A DNA stretch of 51,574 nt from a virus: positions 1-51,574 of the IMG/VR virus record IMGVR_UViG_3300047557_002186, one strand, 5' to 3'. Under the pieces are notes generated by a model. The model had not been told where the DNA came from, did not search any database, and saw only the letters and a program-made list of their open reading frames with translations. The first letter of the stretch is position 1; each line of letters opens with the position of its first letter. Made by a program: the position numbers and the translations under genes. Shown here piece by piece: positions 30,656 through 40,077 of the stretch.

Positions 30656-31428
30656 CAAATACGCTCCCAAGAATCAGGAACTAAATCGCGATCATCAAGA
30701 TTTGCTTGAGGACCAAACCAAACCTTGGGAGCAATAACTTTTTTACTACCAGAGAGCCAAGCACCCCACCAACTGAAAGAACTATTTGCAATGATGTGAT
30801 AACTACACATTGTCATTAGACACATATCAACCAAATTATTATCAGATTCAGAGATAAGAAATCTATCTGGCTGAAAAATATCTTGCTTTTTACACCATTC
30901 AGTGTCATCTGAAAAAATAAGAACTGGAATATCTTGAGGAAGTCTTTTCAGTGCTTCCTCATAGTATTCCATAGAACAAAGTGGATGATAATTTTGTTTC
31001 TCTACATAATCACTTCTGCGGATATGCAAAGAGATTGTTTCATCAAAAGTAAACATTTCCTTACATGGATTCCAAATATCATCTACAAAGATGAAATCTT
31101 CACGAATCTGTTGTTCAATGTGCTTAAAATACTTTTCAGTTTGAAAGAATCCATAAAGATTTACATTGTCAGAACAATTTTCAAATAAGTCTTCATCAAA
31201 GGTAAAAGATTTTTCTTCAACATAAGTTGCACCAAGCATCTCAACATTCTTCACAGAAGGAAGTTTGAAGGCTTCAAACAACTGATGGTCTTTATGCTCG
31301 TTACGAAAGTCGCTTGGAGGAATACACCATTCATATCCATGCTTCTCTGCAATTCCTCTCAATGCAGCATATTGAAACATCTGATTACCAAGTCTGCCAT
31401 TACGACCTAGATGATTATAACCAATCAT
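30655..31428 (-). CDS. Family 11 glycosyltransferase (fucosyltransferase-like)
   Basis: A 257-residue enzyme closely related to the one at 28251: GRNGRLGNQMFQYAALRGIA, ISLHIRRSDYVE, IIANSSFSWWGAWL. GAGG lies just before the ATG at 31428; the longer frame is a read-through of the intergenic stretch. Two GT11 copies suggest branched or repeated deoxyhexose additions (inference). Confidence 0.87.
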   Translation of the reverse strand: MIGYNHLGRNGRLGNQMFQYAALRGIAEKHGYEWCIPPSDFRNEHKDHQLFEAFKLPSVKNVEMLGATYVEEKSFTFDEDLFENCSDNVNLYGFFQTEKYFKHIEQQIREDFIFVDDIWNPCKEMFTFDETISLHIRRSDYVEKQNYHPLCSMEYYEEALKRLPQDIPVLIFSDDTEWCKKQDIFQPDRFLISESDNNLVDMCLMTMCSYHIIANSSFSWWGAWLSGSKKVIAPKVWFGPQANLDDRDLVPDSWERI

Positions 31429-31435
31429 AATTACC

Positions 31436-32113
31436 TCAACGAATATCCTGAACAAAAAAATGAAATCCAAAAGTCTCAATATCATCATGATATGGAGATA
31501 TATGCCTTTCTTTAGAAAACTTTGCGGCAACTTCTACTGGAGCAAATTTGCATCCTTGCTCTTCGTATATATGCCTATTGTGAACACAGATGTTTCCATC
31601 TTCCGACGTTGATCCATACCCAAAATGTTTGTAAAAATCTCCTTTGTTTACATCCCAGGGAACTTGAACTTTGGTTGGAACATCAAGAAGTTTCTTACTC
31701 CTAAAACTAAATCCACCATTACCAACAGAAATATGTTCGCCAAAAGGAGTTATGAATGATGCTTCTTCCCACCTCCACGGTGCTCCAATGTAGTCATAGT
31801 TGAACCAGTTGTTGTCCCATTTCCACGGCCTAATAACATACCCATCTGGTTGAACAAGTAGACAATAATCAGTGTCAATATGTTTAGTGAGATTATAGAT
31901 GCAATAATAGTTGTAATCATGAATTGATTCTATCTTATAACATTTAGAGAACTCAATTCCCTCAGGAAGATTGCCAGGATCTTCATGAGTGATTAATTTA
32001 ATTTTTCCAAAGGAGATGCCCTCCATACTTTTTTGTAAAGCATAGAGAGCACCATCAATATTATTGGATGAAATGCAAAAGAGAGTTACATTTGGTAAGA
32101 TAATTTTATTCAT
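31436..32113 (-). CDS. DUF5672-type glycosyltransferase-like protein
   Basis: A 225-residue protein. The core DYCLLVQPDGYVIRPWKWDN, YDYIGAPWRW and VGNGGFSFRSKKLLD match the DUF5672 family found in sugar loci and giant viruses (recalled, not searched). No catalytic residues are established. It overlaps the upstream gene by 8 bases. Confidence 0.8.
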   Translation of the reverse strand: MNKIILPNVTLFCISSNNIDGALYALQKSMEGISFGKIKLITHEDPGNLPEGIEFSKCYKIESIHDYNYYCIYNLTKHIDTDYCLLVQPDGYVIRPWKWDNNWFNYDYIGAPWRWEEASFITPFGEHISVGNGGFSFRSKKLLDVPTKVQVPWDVNKGDFYKHFGYGSTSEDGNICVHNRHIYEEQGCKFAPVEVAAKFSKERHISPYHDDIETFGFHFFVQDIR

Positions 32114-33092
32114 ACTTAACTAAAACACCAGAAGTTTCGGGATTAATCACATGCGTATACCTACGATAATCCTGCCAACAATCATTTCCTGTTTTAATAT
32201 TACCAGACCTATCCATATAAGTCCACTCAGGAACGATAGAATCAACAGGTCTCCACCATCCATCAGAAGTATTCCAATCAAACCAATACATTGGAACAAT
32301 GATATTTTTGAGTTCTGTTGACAACCAAACAGGCCAGAAAGAAAAAGTAGAGGAAGACATAATCACATTCTTTGCTGTGTGCAAAATACTATAATCAATA
32401 GATAGAGGTCCACCTTTCATTTGATACCAACCGATCTTATAGTCAGGTCCACCCGGTTCATTAGAAACTGCTGCACCAACAACTTCAATCCCAGGAATAT
32501 GCTTCCGTGCAAGATCTGCATCATCAGTTACAATCACAAATCGCATATCACTTCTCTTTTCTTTCATTCTCTCAATTGCCATTTGATAGTATTGAGGTGG
32601 TAGGAATGAAAATCCAGTGGAGTAATCTCCTCCACGAAAATGAATTACACAAATATCATCTGCAGAATAATCAGTAATGACTTTATCTTCATCAACTTTA
32701 CACCACTCCCGAATATCATCACGGCGATCTTCAATATACAACATATTCTGGAATGTTCCGTCCAGTTTTGTGTTGTCAGGAAGAAAGAAAAGTCCGTGGT
32801 CAATAGGATTCATATCATGCTGATGACGACCCTCTTTATAGTGACCTTCCTGACGTTCACGATACCAGTACTCAATACCTTCAGGTAGAGTATCTGGAGG
32901 ACCACCATCAGGTCCAGATCCACCTACAACTTCCTTCCCCCAGAAGTAAGGCATCCAACCATTTCCTTTCCACAGTTCTTTGCCTTTAATGCCATACTCG
33001 TATCCCAACTTTTCTGCAATGATGCGAGTTACGACAGATGCCCAAATCTGGTTACCAAGACCAGATCCGAGATACATTTCATTTACTAACAT
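32106..33092 (-). CDS. GT11-like glycosyltransferase, longer type
   Basis: A 328-residue protein. It keeps GSGLGNQIWASVVTRIIAEK, ICVIHFRGGDYSTGF and SSSTFSFWPVWLS, variants of the GT11 motifs, with a Gly/Pro insertion (GGSGPDGGPPDTLPEG). Probably a GDP-sugar-dependent transferase of the same superfamily with another specificity. Confidence 0.78.
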   Translation of the reverse strand: MLVNEMYLGSGLGNQIWASVVTRIIAEKLGYEYGIKGKELWKGNGWMPYFWGKEVVGGSGPDGGPPDTLPEGIEYWYRERQEGHYKEGRHQHDMNPIDHGLFFLPDNTKLDGTFQNMLYIEDRRDDIREWCKVDEDKVITDYSADDICVIHFRGGDYSTGFSFLPPQYYQMAIERMKEKRSDMRFVIVTDDADLARKHIPGIEVVGAAVSNEPGGPDYKIGWYQMKGGPLSIDYSILHTAKNVIMSSSTFSFWPVWLSTELKNIIVPMYWFDWNTSDGWWRPVDSIVPEWTYMDRSGNIKTGNDCWQDYRRYTHVINPETSGVLVKYE

Positions 33093-34029
33093 ATTCTCCT
33101 TCTAAGGCTTTATTTACAATGTTATCAAAAAAAGTTGGAAGTGTCAATTGAGTTAGATCCATTTCTTGCGCTTTAGCAAACAAATGATCATTATCTTTTA
33201 GAAGTTCTTCGGTTACTTCAGTGTAATTATTTACAAATAGAACTGGATATCCTTCAAATAATTTCTCAAGATATGGATGAGTTTTCATCACGGGAACTCT
33301 TCGCATATAAAGAACTTCCCAATTTCTATGACAATCAATAGCGTTTCCAATAGGACAAATCATAAATTTGGATTGACTGAGATTGTATAAAAATACAGAA
33401 TAAGGGACTCTCTCTTCATGAACTTCTGCCCAAGACTTATTTTTAAAAATACTCTTGATACCGACTCTTTGAGAATTTGTATTCTCGCTATGACTCACAT
33501 ATAAAAGTCCTGGAGGATTCTTTGAAGTAAATCTCATAGAACTCTTAATATCACCAATTCTACCATCGCTTGGATTCATTGCCCTTTGCAAACCGTAAGG
33601 AGCAGGTACAACTTTTCCACCGTAGGCAATAGCATTTACAGCAGAAATGCACAATACGTTTTCGGGAATAGCATCAAAAATGTGTTCGTCAGTTGGAGTA
33701 TCTTCAAGGTTAGTGAAGATAATGAATTTCATATCAGGAAAGTTTGAACACAACTTCAACAGATCACTTCTTTCCATAAGACTTTCAACATAAGGTCGGT
33801 CAGTCTCTTTTACCTCTACAATATGTCTTTTATATAAACGAATATTATCAATAAACAGAGTCATATAATCTCTGCTTTTTTTAATCTCAAAAAGTTTTTC
33901 TACAAATTCCAAATTCATTAAGTTGGCATCTTTCATAAAAGACGTAAAAATATTCCCCCATTGACCAGACTGGTCTCCGAAGGAATAATCACATAACTCT
34001 GAAAGTGCTACACCTTCAATCAATTCCAT
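33079..34029 (-). CDS. Exostosin-like (GT47-type) glycosyltransferase
   Basis: A 316-residue protein. The C-terminal half reads SKFMICPIGNAIDCHRNWEV, LYMRRVPVMK and LFEGYPVLFVNNYTEVTEEL, the donor-binding pattern of exostosin-type GT-B enzymes. The N-terminal half (KFIIFTNLEDTP) is less clear. Overlaps both neighbours. Assignment to GT47 is by eye only. Confidence 0.65.
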   Translation of the reverse strand: MELIEGVALSELCDYSFGDQSGQWGNIFTSFMKDANLMNLEFVEKLFEIKKSRDYMTLFIDNIRLYKRHIVEVKETDRPYVESLMERSDLLKLCSNFPDMKFIIFTNLEDTPTDEHIFDAIPENVLCISAVNAIAYGGKVVPAPYGLQRAMNPSDGRIGDIKSSMRFTSKNPPGLLYVSHSENTNSQRVGIKSIFKNKSWAEVHEERVPYSVFLYNLSQSKFMICPIGNAIDCHRNWEVLYMRRVPVMKTHPYLEKLFEGYPVLFVNNYTEVTEELLKDNDHLFAKAQEMDLTQLTLPTFFDNIVNKALEGEYVSK

Positions 34030-34877
34030 GGTTTAATAAATTCTGCGTATTTTTCTTGATTAACAACAATGTACTCTGGATATGAGTCATCAATGGGAAT
34101 TGTTTTTATTTGAATAGACCTACCAAAAGGATCAATACCTTCGTCAATTTTTCTCTCCGCATTTGCAGTATTAGACTCTACATTATTTTCAGTATGCTCA
34201 TATGAAGCCAATTTCAATCTAAAATTATCTGCGTCACCAAAGAAACTCCAATGCCAACCCGCCTGCTCAATTCTATAAGCATCTTTATGCATATTTCGCA
34301 AAAGATCTACAGAATAATTTGAAAGAGTTTTGAATGTAGAAATCCTTGTTCCCATCCAATCATCTTGATAAAGATAGTTTAACTTGTAGTAAAATGCTTT
34401 CTGCAGGCAAACATAATGATTGTTTGGATCAAACCAAGATAGATCTTTAAGAACTAAAGGATTAATAATTTCATCGGCATCACTGGTAAGAATAATATCA
34501 TCATCATTGATTCCAAAATTTACTGATCCATAAATGCTACTATCTCTATTAAAGATGGCTCTTTGAAAACGAATTGGATACTCTCTATATGGAGTTCCAT
34601 TCAAATCATTTCCTCCCATAGGAGTATGATATTTTTTCTTATCCACATAATCACTATAGTCATTGGGAATTTCTTCAGTGATATTATGAATAATCTTATG
34701 ATGAAACTTAGAAAATCTTTCTTTGTTTTCCTGATAGTAAAGTGGTTTAGGATTTCCACTAACAGTCCAAGGAGATTCTGTAATTACGAAATAATCAACT
34801 ACATCATTGAGTATATTGAGTCTAAGGTCAAGAAGATCTAACTCATTAAAGAAAATAAAGGAATCAAATACTCTCAT
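34020..34877 (-). CDS. Family 17 glycosyltransferase
   Basis: A 285-residue GT17 enzyme: MRVFDSFIFFNELDLLDLRL, VDYFVITESPWTVSGNPKPL, YYQENKERFSKFHHKIIH and DDIILTSDADEIINP. This family includes beta-1,4-GlcNAc transferases acting on mannosyl cores and is frequent in large phages and viruses. The DADE segment is the probable metal site. Confidence 0.88.
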   Translation of the reverse strand: MRVFDSFIFFNELDLLDLRLNILNDVVDYFVITESPWTVSGNPKPLYYQENKERFSKFHHKIIHNITEEIPNDYSDYVDKKKYHTPMGGNDLNGTPYREYPIRFQRAIFNRDSSIYGSVNFGINDDDIILTSDADEIINPLVLKDLSWFDPNNHYVCLQKAFYYKLNYLYQDDWMGTRISTFKTLSNYSVDLLRNMHKDAYRIEQAGWHWSFFGDADNFRLKLASYEHTENNVESNTANAERKIDEGIDPFGRSIQIKTIPIDDSYPEYIVVNQEKYAEFIKPWN

Positions 34878-35664
34878 TGCTATACTCCAGAATAAATTTA
34901 CGTTGCTCTTCGTCGTTTTTCCAATTCTTAAGTTGAATATAATTTTTAAGTTCCATCACATAAACAGTGACCTCTTCAGTTTTCATTAACATCCCAGGAT
35001 TTAAATGCTCGTCAAGATATAAGTTTGTACAATAAAAATTCTTAAGATTAGAAGAGCATAATCCAGCAGCAACAGCAAAAGTACCAGTGCCAGAAGATGC
35101 AAGATTTTTTGCTCTCATAAGAGTTGCAAAATCCTCTCCTACTGATTTTGATTGTATGGTTACTTTTTCAATCCTTCTAAGTTCATCAACTATGGGATTA
35201 CAGTTATCTGGTTCAGTGACCACAATTACTTTATCGTATTCCTCAATCAAATTTAAATAATAACATAAAGGATTGGGAACATAATCATGTGGAGGATTAT
35301 GTTCATGCGCAAAAATATCTCCACTACGAATATGAATGACTAAAGTATCATCATCAAATGGTTTATCAATGCTAAATTTAAAGTTTGGAACTACATATTG
35401 CTTTGCAACTTTTCCAATATTTTCATATAGAAAATCAATAGGAATATCAAAGTCTTTATTTTGAGTATTATAATGAAAGAATCTATTTGGACGAAGCATT
35501 GTTTTGCCTTCGTGATTCAATATCACTTGCTCAATTAATTCATGATGAGGACTAACAAATCCGTCTCCATGAATTTGAGAGTATAGAATTCCATTACAGA
35601 TTTGTTGAATATTATTTCCAAGTCTCCCATACCAATGAGAGACACTATTCACAATACTTCTCAT
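34864..35664 (-). CDS. Fucosyltransferase-like glycosyltransferase, divergent
   Basis: A 266-residue protein with GRLGNNIQQICNGILYSQIH at the start, LVIHIRSGDIFAHEH in the middle and ASSGTGTFAVAAGL near the end, corresponding to GT11/GT23-like motifs. The C-terminus is charged. Overlaps both neighbours by 4-14 bases. Confidence 0.7.
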   Translation of the reverse strand: MRSIVNSVSHWYGRLGNNIQQICNGILYSQIHGDGFVSPHHELIEQVILNHEGKTMLRPNRFFHYNTQNKDFDIPIDFLYENIGKVAKQYVVPNFKFSIDKPFDDDTLVIHIRSGDIFAHEHNPPHDYVPNPLCYYLNLIEEYDKVIVVTEPDNCNPIVDELRRIEKVTIQSKSVGEDFATLMRAKNLASSGTGTFAVAAGLCSSNLKNFYCTNLYLDEHLNPGMLMKTEEVTVYVMELKNYIQLKNWKNDEEQRKFILEYSNESI

Positions 35665-36287
35665 ATCAAATCCTGCTTAATATAAAAGGCATCACCCCAA
35701 GTACCGCCCATCCAATCAGTTTCAACTCTAACCATATTATATCCTTTAAGGAAATCGTCAATGTCTTCAATAAGAGCATTATCTTCATAGACTTCAGTAT
35801 TATTAACCTCAGTATAAACACAATCAATAGTCTTGAGAGTATTTTTTGCTCCTTTTAGAACTTCAAGTTCATATCCTTGAGTGTCCATATTGAGAAAATT
35901 ATAACTATGATTTTTCCCAATTACAGAATCCATCGTAACCATTTCAACAGTTTCTTTCCTGTCAAAAATAATATTTGGATATTGTTCTAAAACATGTTTA
36001 GGATTTAGAATTGAACTACACAATCCATCATCATTACAAGTCATTTCTACAGTAGCACAACTACTTCCAAGTGCTTTATTAATAAGATTAATATTATCAA
36101 ACCCAATAGAGTTGACAACATCAGTCAACTTTTGAAATGGTACTTTTTGTGGTTCAAACACAATCAAGTTTTCTACATTATTCTTCTTATAGGTTTCCAT
36201 TTCTTGTCCGATGTGACCGCCAACATGAATCACACCAGTAACGTTAATGTTATACTTCCTAATCAAGGAATTAAAACTCAAAAGCAT
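35661..36287 (-). CDS. FkbM-family methyltransferase
   Basis: A 208-residue SAM-dependent methyltransferase: VIHVGGHIGQEMETYKKNNV (SAM-binding loop), LIVFEPQKVPFQKL, VEMVTMDSVIG and YNFLNMDTQGYELEVLKGAK are the FkbM signature. FkbM enzymes O-methylate sugars; methyl caps often end polysaccharide chains. Confidence 0.9.
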   Translation of the reverse strand: MLLSFNSLIRKYNINVTGVIHVGGHIGQEMETYKKNNVENLIVFEPQKVPFQKLTDVVNSIGFDNINLINKALGSSCATVEMTCNDDGLCSSILNPKHVLEQYPNIIFDRKETVEMVTMDSVIGKNHSYNFLNMDTQGYELEVLKGAKNTLKTIDCVYTEVNNTEVYEDNALIEDIDDFLKGYNMVRVETDWMGGTWGDAFYIKQDLI

Positions 36288-36290
36288 AAG

Positions 36291-36980
36291 TCAACTCCTA
36301 AAGATACATTCTGTTGACTCTTTAGAAATTCTTCCTTTCTGCACAAAAAGTTTTACAATTTCTGGATCAACCACAGTAGGATCTACATACCAATCTTCAT
36401 ATGGATTATTTTGGTTAGCAACATTTCTTACAACCAATTCATATCCACGAGATAGAAGGATTTCCATTGCCTCTTCACCAGCATCAGGACCATCCTTATA
36501 AAGATCAGTTTCATAAGTAATCACAGAGAAGCGATATTCATCCAAAGGAAGTGCTTTCAGTGCATTAAGAGTTTGCCAGGCAGGTTCAATGTCAACTTGG
36601 AGATAATCAATTTGCTTTGGGTAATTATTCTCTTTAAAGAATTTTTTATAATCAAATTGAATTGCATCAGCACAAATGCACTTATTATCTCTAATAGAGT
36701 TGTATCCTTCAACCTTTGACCGATCAATTTCAAAAGAAACGCCTTTCCAATCAAACTCAGTTTCAAGAAGATAGGTGTTACTAATAATTACACCATGATC
36801 TCCTCCAATCTCAACATAAGTTCCATTCTTTTTTCCATCAAGAATACTCAAGACAAACATATCTTGAAATGCTTGAGAATAATTATTTTTAATACTCTCA
36901 GCACCATTAAACTTATATCTAAGTTTTTCTAAGTTTTCCTGAAAATATCGGTTGCAATCAGGGAAAGTGTAATCAGTCAT
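36291..36980 (-). CDS. FkbM-like methyltransferase
   Basis: A 229-residue protein. NYSQAFQDMFVLSILDGKKN, TYVEIGGDHGVIISNTYLLE and FDWKGVSFEIDRSKVEGYN fit FkbM-type methyltransferases, but the later QVDIEPAWQTLNALKALP replaces the DTQGYE-type motif of the neighbour. It starts at 36980 within the stop of the epimerase (ATGA). Confidence 0.8.
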   Translation of the reverse strand: MTDYTFPDCNRYFQENLEKLRYKFNGAESIKNNYSQAFQDMFVLSILDGKKNGTYVEIGGDHGVIISNTYLLETEFDWKGVSFEIDRSKVEGYNSIRDNKCICADAIQFDYKKFFKENNYPKQIDYLQVDIEPAWQTLNALKALPLDEYRFSVITYETDLYKDGPDAGEEAMEILLSRGYELVVRNVANQNNPYEDWYVDPTVVDPEIVKLFVQKGRISKESTECIFRS

Positions 36981-37972
36981 CAGTTTTTCCAATAATCGTA
37001 AATGTCTTTAGTAACTTCATATTCCATAGTTTTAACTTTTCTGTTTGGTTGACTCATTGCCCAAACAAACATACTTTCAATTAATTCTTCAAGATTAGTT
37101 TCATCTCTAAATTCTAACATACTTTTTGCTTTTGTGTGATCACAATATGCATGTTTCACTTCATGTCTCGGTTCACCATGCTCAATAGGAACTTCATATC
37201 CATATTTTTTACCAATCTTCTGTACTGTTTCAGCAACCTCATTTAGAGTAAAGTGCTTATCGGCACCAATATTAAATATTTCTCCGTCAAAATCTGTGAG
37301 AAGTTTATCAAATGGTTCCATATAATATTTGATATCGGAAAAAGCACGAGTCTGTTCCCCATCACCATAAACAAGAATGGGTTGCCCATTCAAAGTTTTG
37401 CGGATAAAAATACCAATCACATTCCGATAACGATCCCAAATGTTTTGATAAATTCCAAGAACATTGTGAGGACGAACAATATTATATCTAAGACCAAACT
37501 GTTCGTGAGCCAATTTTAAATCACACTCCACAGCGTACTTAGCAATACCATATGGATCAATTGGTTGTGGTCGTTTATCCTCAGTGAATGGAGGTTCTTG
37601 TTCACCATAAACTGCCATACTTGAAGTAAAAATCATTTTAGTATCATGCTTGATACATTCATTGATTAAATTGGCAGAACAAATAAGATTGTTTCTATAG
37701 TTATAGTTGCGAATAAAAGGTGATAGTCCTTCAGCAGCATAAGCGGCAAAATGCAAAAGAACATCTGGTTTATGCTCTTCAAATAGATCAACTACTTTCT
37801 TTCTCCTTTCAAGATCAAACTTTGCAAAGGTAAAATTTTCAGACTTCGGAAGAAATGCCTTATATCCACCAGAAAGATCATCAATACCTATTACCTTATG
37901 ACCGTTTACCAAAAGATGTCTTGTATAATTGGACCCAAGAAGTCCTGCACATCCAGTAACAAATATCTTCAT
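36980..37972 (-). CDS. NAD-dependent nucleotide-sugar epimerase/dehydratase
   Basis: A 330-residue extended SDR: VTGCAGLLGSNYTRHLL (GxxGxxG), LLHFAAYAAEG, TSSMAVYGEQEPP and YGIAKYAVECD (YxxxK). Closest in style to UDP-glucose 4-epimerase (GalE) or NDP-hexose epimerases. It supplies activated sugars to the island. Exact substrate not readable. Confidence 0.85.
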   Translation of the reverse strand: MKIFVTGCAGLLGSNYTRHLLVNGHKVIGIDDLSGGYKAFLPKSENFTFAKFDLERRKKVVDLFEEHKPDVLLHFAAYAAEGLSPFIRNYNYRNNLICSANLINECIKHDTKMIFTSSMAVYGEQEPPFTEDKRPQPIDPYGIAKYAVECDLKLAHEQFGLRYNIVRPHNVLGIYQNIWDRYRNVIGIFIRKTLNGQPILVYGDGEQTRAFSDIKYYMEPFDKLLTDFDGEIFNIGADKHFTLNEVAETVQKIGKKYGYEVPIEHGEPRHEVKHAYCDHTKAKSMLEFRDETNLEELIESMFVWAMSQPNRKVKTMEYEVTKDIYDYWKN

Positions 37973-38820
37973 AGATAATCTCCCTTCATTGCTTCAAATA
38001 CTTTAGCGATGCCTTGGTCAATTGTAGTTTTTGGAGTCCACCATTTCATCAAATAAGTATCTGGTCTATTTCTCTTATCCATTTGAACACTATCTTTCTG
38101 ATCAGATGGTTGAACTTTTACATCATACTTTCCAATCAAATTAAATTGTCCACAAATAATACTTGCAATGTCAATAATTTTTGTGGACTTAAAACTTGTA
38201 ATATGGAGATTATCTTCTGATGTAAATTCATTATAATTTTCCATAATTGCCTCAAGTGCTTCGCAACAGTCTTCAGCATAAAGAAACTCACGTTCTTCCT
38301 GACCATCGGTGAGCATATCAATTACGCCAGTCTCAAATCCTTTGCGGATAAAATCTGTAATAACATGTGCTTTGTCATGGTCCTTTTCAATTCCATACAC
38401 ATTCCAGAACTTAACAATAAGACCATTTAGAGATTTAGTATAGAGTTCTCCAACATTCTTGAGTACACCATAAGGTGAGTAACTCATGTTACTCATCTGG
38501 GATGATGCAAAAACAAATCTCTTATTATATTTCTTAAGAAGTCCAAATGCATTTGCCATCAAACGGGCATTATTATCAATGAATTGAAATGTATGTTGAT
38601 ACTTTTTCAAGTAACGAGATCCACCAACATCAAATGCAAGAAAGAATACAAAGTCTGCTGTCTGAATTGCATTTTCAAGATATTGATTTGGAATCACAGT
38701 CATATCATGATTTGGAGTTTCAACCTTATCAAAATCAATAACCGTATGACCCTTCTCGCGAAGATACTCCGAAAGGTAGGCACCAATCTGCCCACTGGAT
38801 CCTAAAATTGTAATTTTCAT
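37969..38820 (-). CDS. SDR nucleotide-sugar epimerase-like protein
   Basis: A 283-residue SDR: ITILGSSGQIGAYLSEYLRE, DFVFFLAFDVGG, FVFASSQMSNMSYSPYGVLK (Ser...YxxxK). The N-terminal SSGQIG and the AFDVGG motif separate it from the other epimerases here. ATG 38820 overlaps the neighbours by 4 bases. Epimerase or reductase, undecided. Confidence 0.8.
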   Translation of the reverse strand: MKITILGSSGQIGAYLSEYLREKGHTVIDFDKVETPNHDMTVIPNQYLENAIQTADFVFFLAFDVGGSRYLKKYQHTFQFIDNNARLMANAFGLLKKYNKRFVFASSQMSNMSYSPYGVLKNVGELYTKSLNGLIVKFWNVYGIEKDHDKAHVITDFIRKGFETGVIDMLTDGQEEREFLYAEDCCEALEAIMENYNEFTSEDNLHITSFKSTKIIDIASIICGQFNLIGKYDVKVQPSDQKDSVQMDKRNRPDTYLMKWWTPKTTIDQGIAKVFEAMKGDYL

Positions 38821-38822
38821 AA

Positions 38823-39878
38823 TCAAGCAGTTTGTTTTTTAGAAATTTGAGAGGAAATCCATTCGTATGTTTTTCTAATTCCTTCTTCAAGAGATTGTGA
38901 ATAATCCCAACCAAGTTTTTCCCTAATGAGATCATTATTAGAATTACGCCCACGAACTCCAAGAGGTCCATCAATATGATTTTTTTCTACAACTTTACCC
39001 GCAACTTTAGCGGCAGTATCTACAAGTTGATTGATAGTAACCATTTCTTCCGAACCAATATTAACAGGTCCGATGAAATCACTATCCATCATTCTGCGGG
39101 TTGCTTCGATGCATTCATCAATATACAGGAAGGAACGAGTTTGTAAGCCATCTCCCCACACTTCGATGGATCCACCTTCCTCTGAAAGATGGGCAACTTT
39201 ACGACAGATTGCTGCTGGTGCTTTTTCTCTTCCACCCTCCCAGGTTCCTTCTGGACCGAAAATATTGTGGTAACGAGCAACCCGAACAGGGATCCCATAA
39301 TTACGATGATAAGCAAAAAATAGTCGCTCGGAGAAAAGTTTTTCCCAACCATACTCAGAATCTGGATTAGCAGGATATGCGGACTCTTCACGACAATCTG
39401 GATTGTCAGGATCAAGTTGATTATGTTCTGGATACATACATGCGGATCCAGAATAGAAAATTTTAGTTTTATTTACGTTCTTGAAGTCATTAAGTTGACG
39501 CTGTGCTTCAAGAACGTTCAAGTTGATAGTAACAGAGTTATGCATAATATCTGCGTCGTTCTCACCAGTGAAAACAAAACCTGCACCACCCATATCAGCA
39601 GCAAACTGATAAATCTCATCGAAAGTATCAATGTACCTGCTGGGAACAAAGTTATAAAAATTTCTATAAGGACCCTTGTATTGAAGGACTCTCTCTACAA
39701 AATTAAGATCTCTTAAATCCCCAACAATGAATTCATGCGCTTCACTTTCAGAATACTCTGGGAGTTTAAGATCTACACCACGCACCCAATATCCTTCGGA
39801 GCGTAGTCTTTTTACCATATGACTTCCAATGAAACCACCAGCACCCAATACAAGTGCTGTTTTCTTATAATCACTCAT
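38823..39878 (-). CDS. GDP-mannose 3,5-epimerase-like enzyme
   Basis: A 351-residue SDR: ALVLGAGGFIGSHMVKRL, DIMHNSVTINLNVLEAQRQ, FYSGSACMYPEHNQ, DSEYGWEKLFSERLF and the signature YHNIFGPEGTWEGGREKAPA with VWGDGLQTRSFLYIDEC. This pattern fits GDP-mannose 3,5-epimerase, which makes GDP-L-galactose (and GDP-L-gulose). First gene of the sugar operon, 27-55 bases after a terminator-embedded promoter. Confidence 0.88.
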   Translation of the reverse strand: MSDYKKTALVLGAGGFIGSHMVKRLRSEGYWVRGVDLKLPEYSESEAHEFIVGDLRDLNFVERVLQYKGPYRNFYNFVPSRYIDTFDEIYQFAADMGGAGFVFTGENDADIMHNSVTINLNVLEAQRQLNDFKNVNKTKIFYSGSACMYPEHNQLDPDNPDCREESAYPANPDSEYGWEKLFSERLFFAYHRNYGIPVRVARYHNIFGPEGTWEGGREKAPAAICRKVAHLSEEGGSIEVWGDGLQTRSFLYIDECIEATRRMMDSDFIGPVNIGSEEMVTINQLVDTAAKVAGKVVEKNHIDGPLGVRGRNSNNDLIREKLGWDYSQSLEEGIRKTYEWISSQISKKQTA

Positions 39879-39904
39879 AAACGAACAAATTACTCATAGT
39901 ATAT

Positions 39905-39933
39905 ATTATACAAAAAAAGAGGAGTTTATGCAA
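39905..39933 (-). promoter_or_regulatory. Host-type promoter for the sugar island
   Basis: TTGCAT (39933-39928), 17 bp, TATAAT (39910-39905) on the minus strand; the -35 box is the loop of the preceding terminator. Confidence 0.8.
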
Positions 39934-39939
39934 CTCCTC
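39912..39939 (-). terminator. Intrinsic terminator overlapping the island promoter
   Basis: GAGGAGTT / AACTCCTC with a 5-base loop and seven Ts on the minus strand. Confidence 0.85.
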
Positions 39940-39948
39940 TTATAAGAT

Positions 39949-40047
39949 TCAGGCTCGCCACCAATTCTTTGACTGGAAATTGGAAACCAGGCGGAGAAAG
40001 AATTCCCCATCCGCACCACTTGCTCTTGTGAGAAGCAAGAAACTCAT
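39949..40047 (-). CDS. Possible 32-aa peptide
   Basis: MSFLLLTRASGADGEFFLRL then VSNFQSKNWWRA. No clear ribosome site. It is the only open frame in the 39.94-40.08 kb stretch, which otherwise holds no gene, and is followed by a terminator. Weak support. Confidence 0.3.
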   Translation of the reverse strand: MSFLLLTRASGADGEFFLRLVSNFQSKNWWRA

Positions 40048-40077
40048 TAAGGGGTCATTTGACTCCACCACTTGGTT

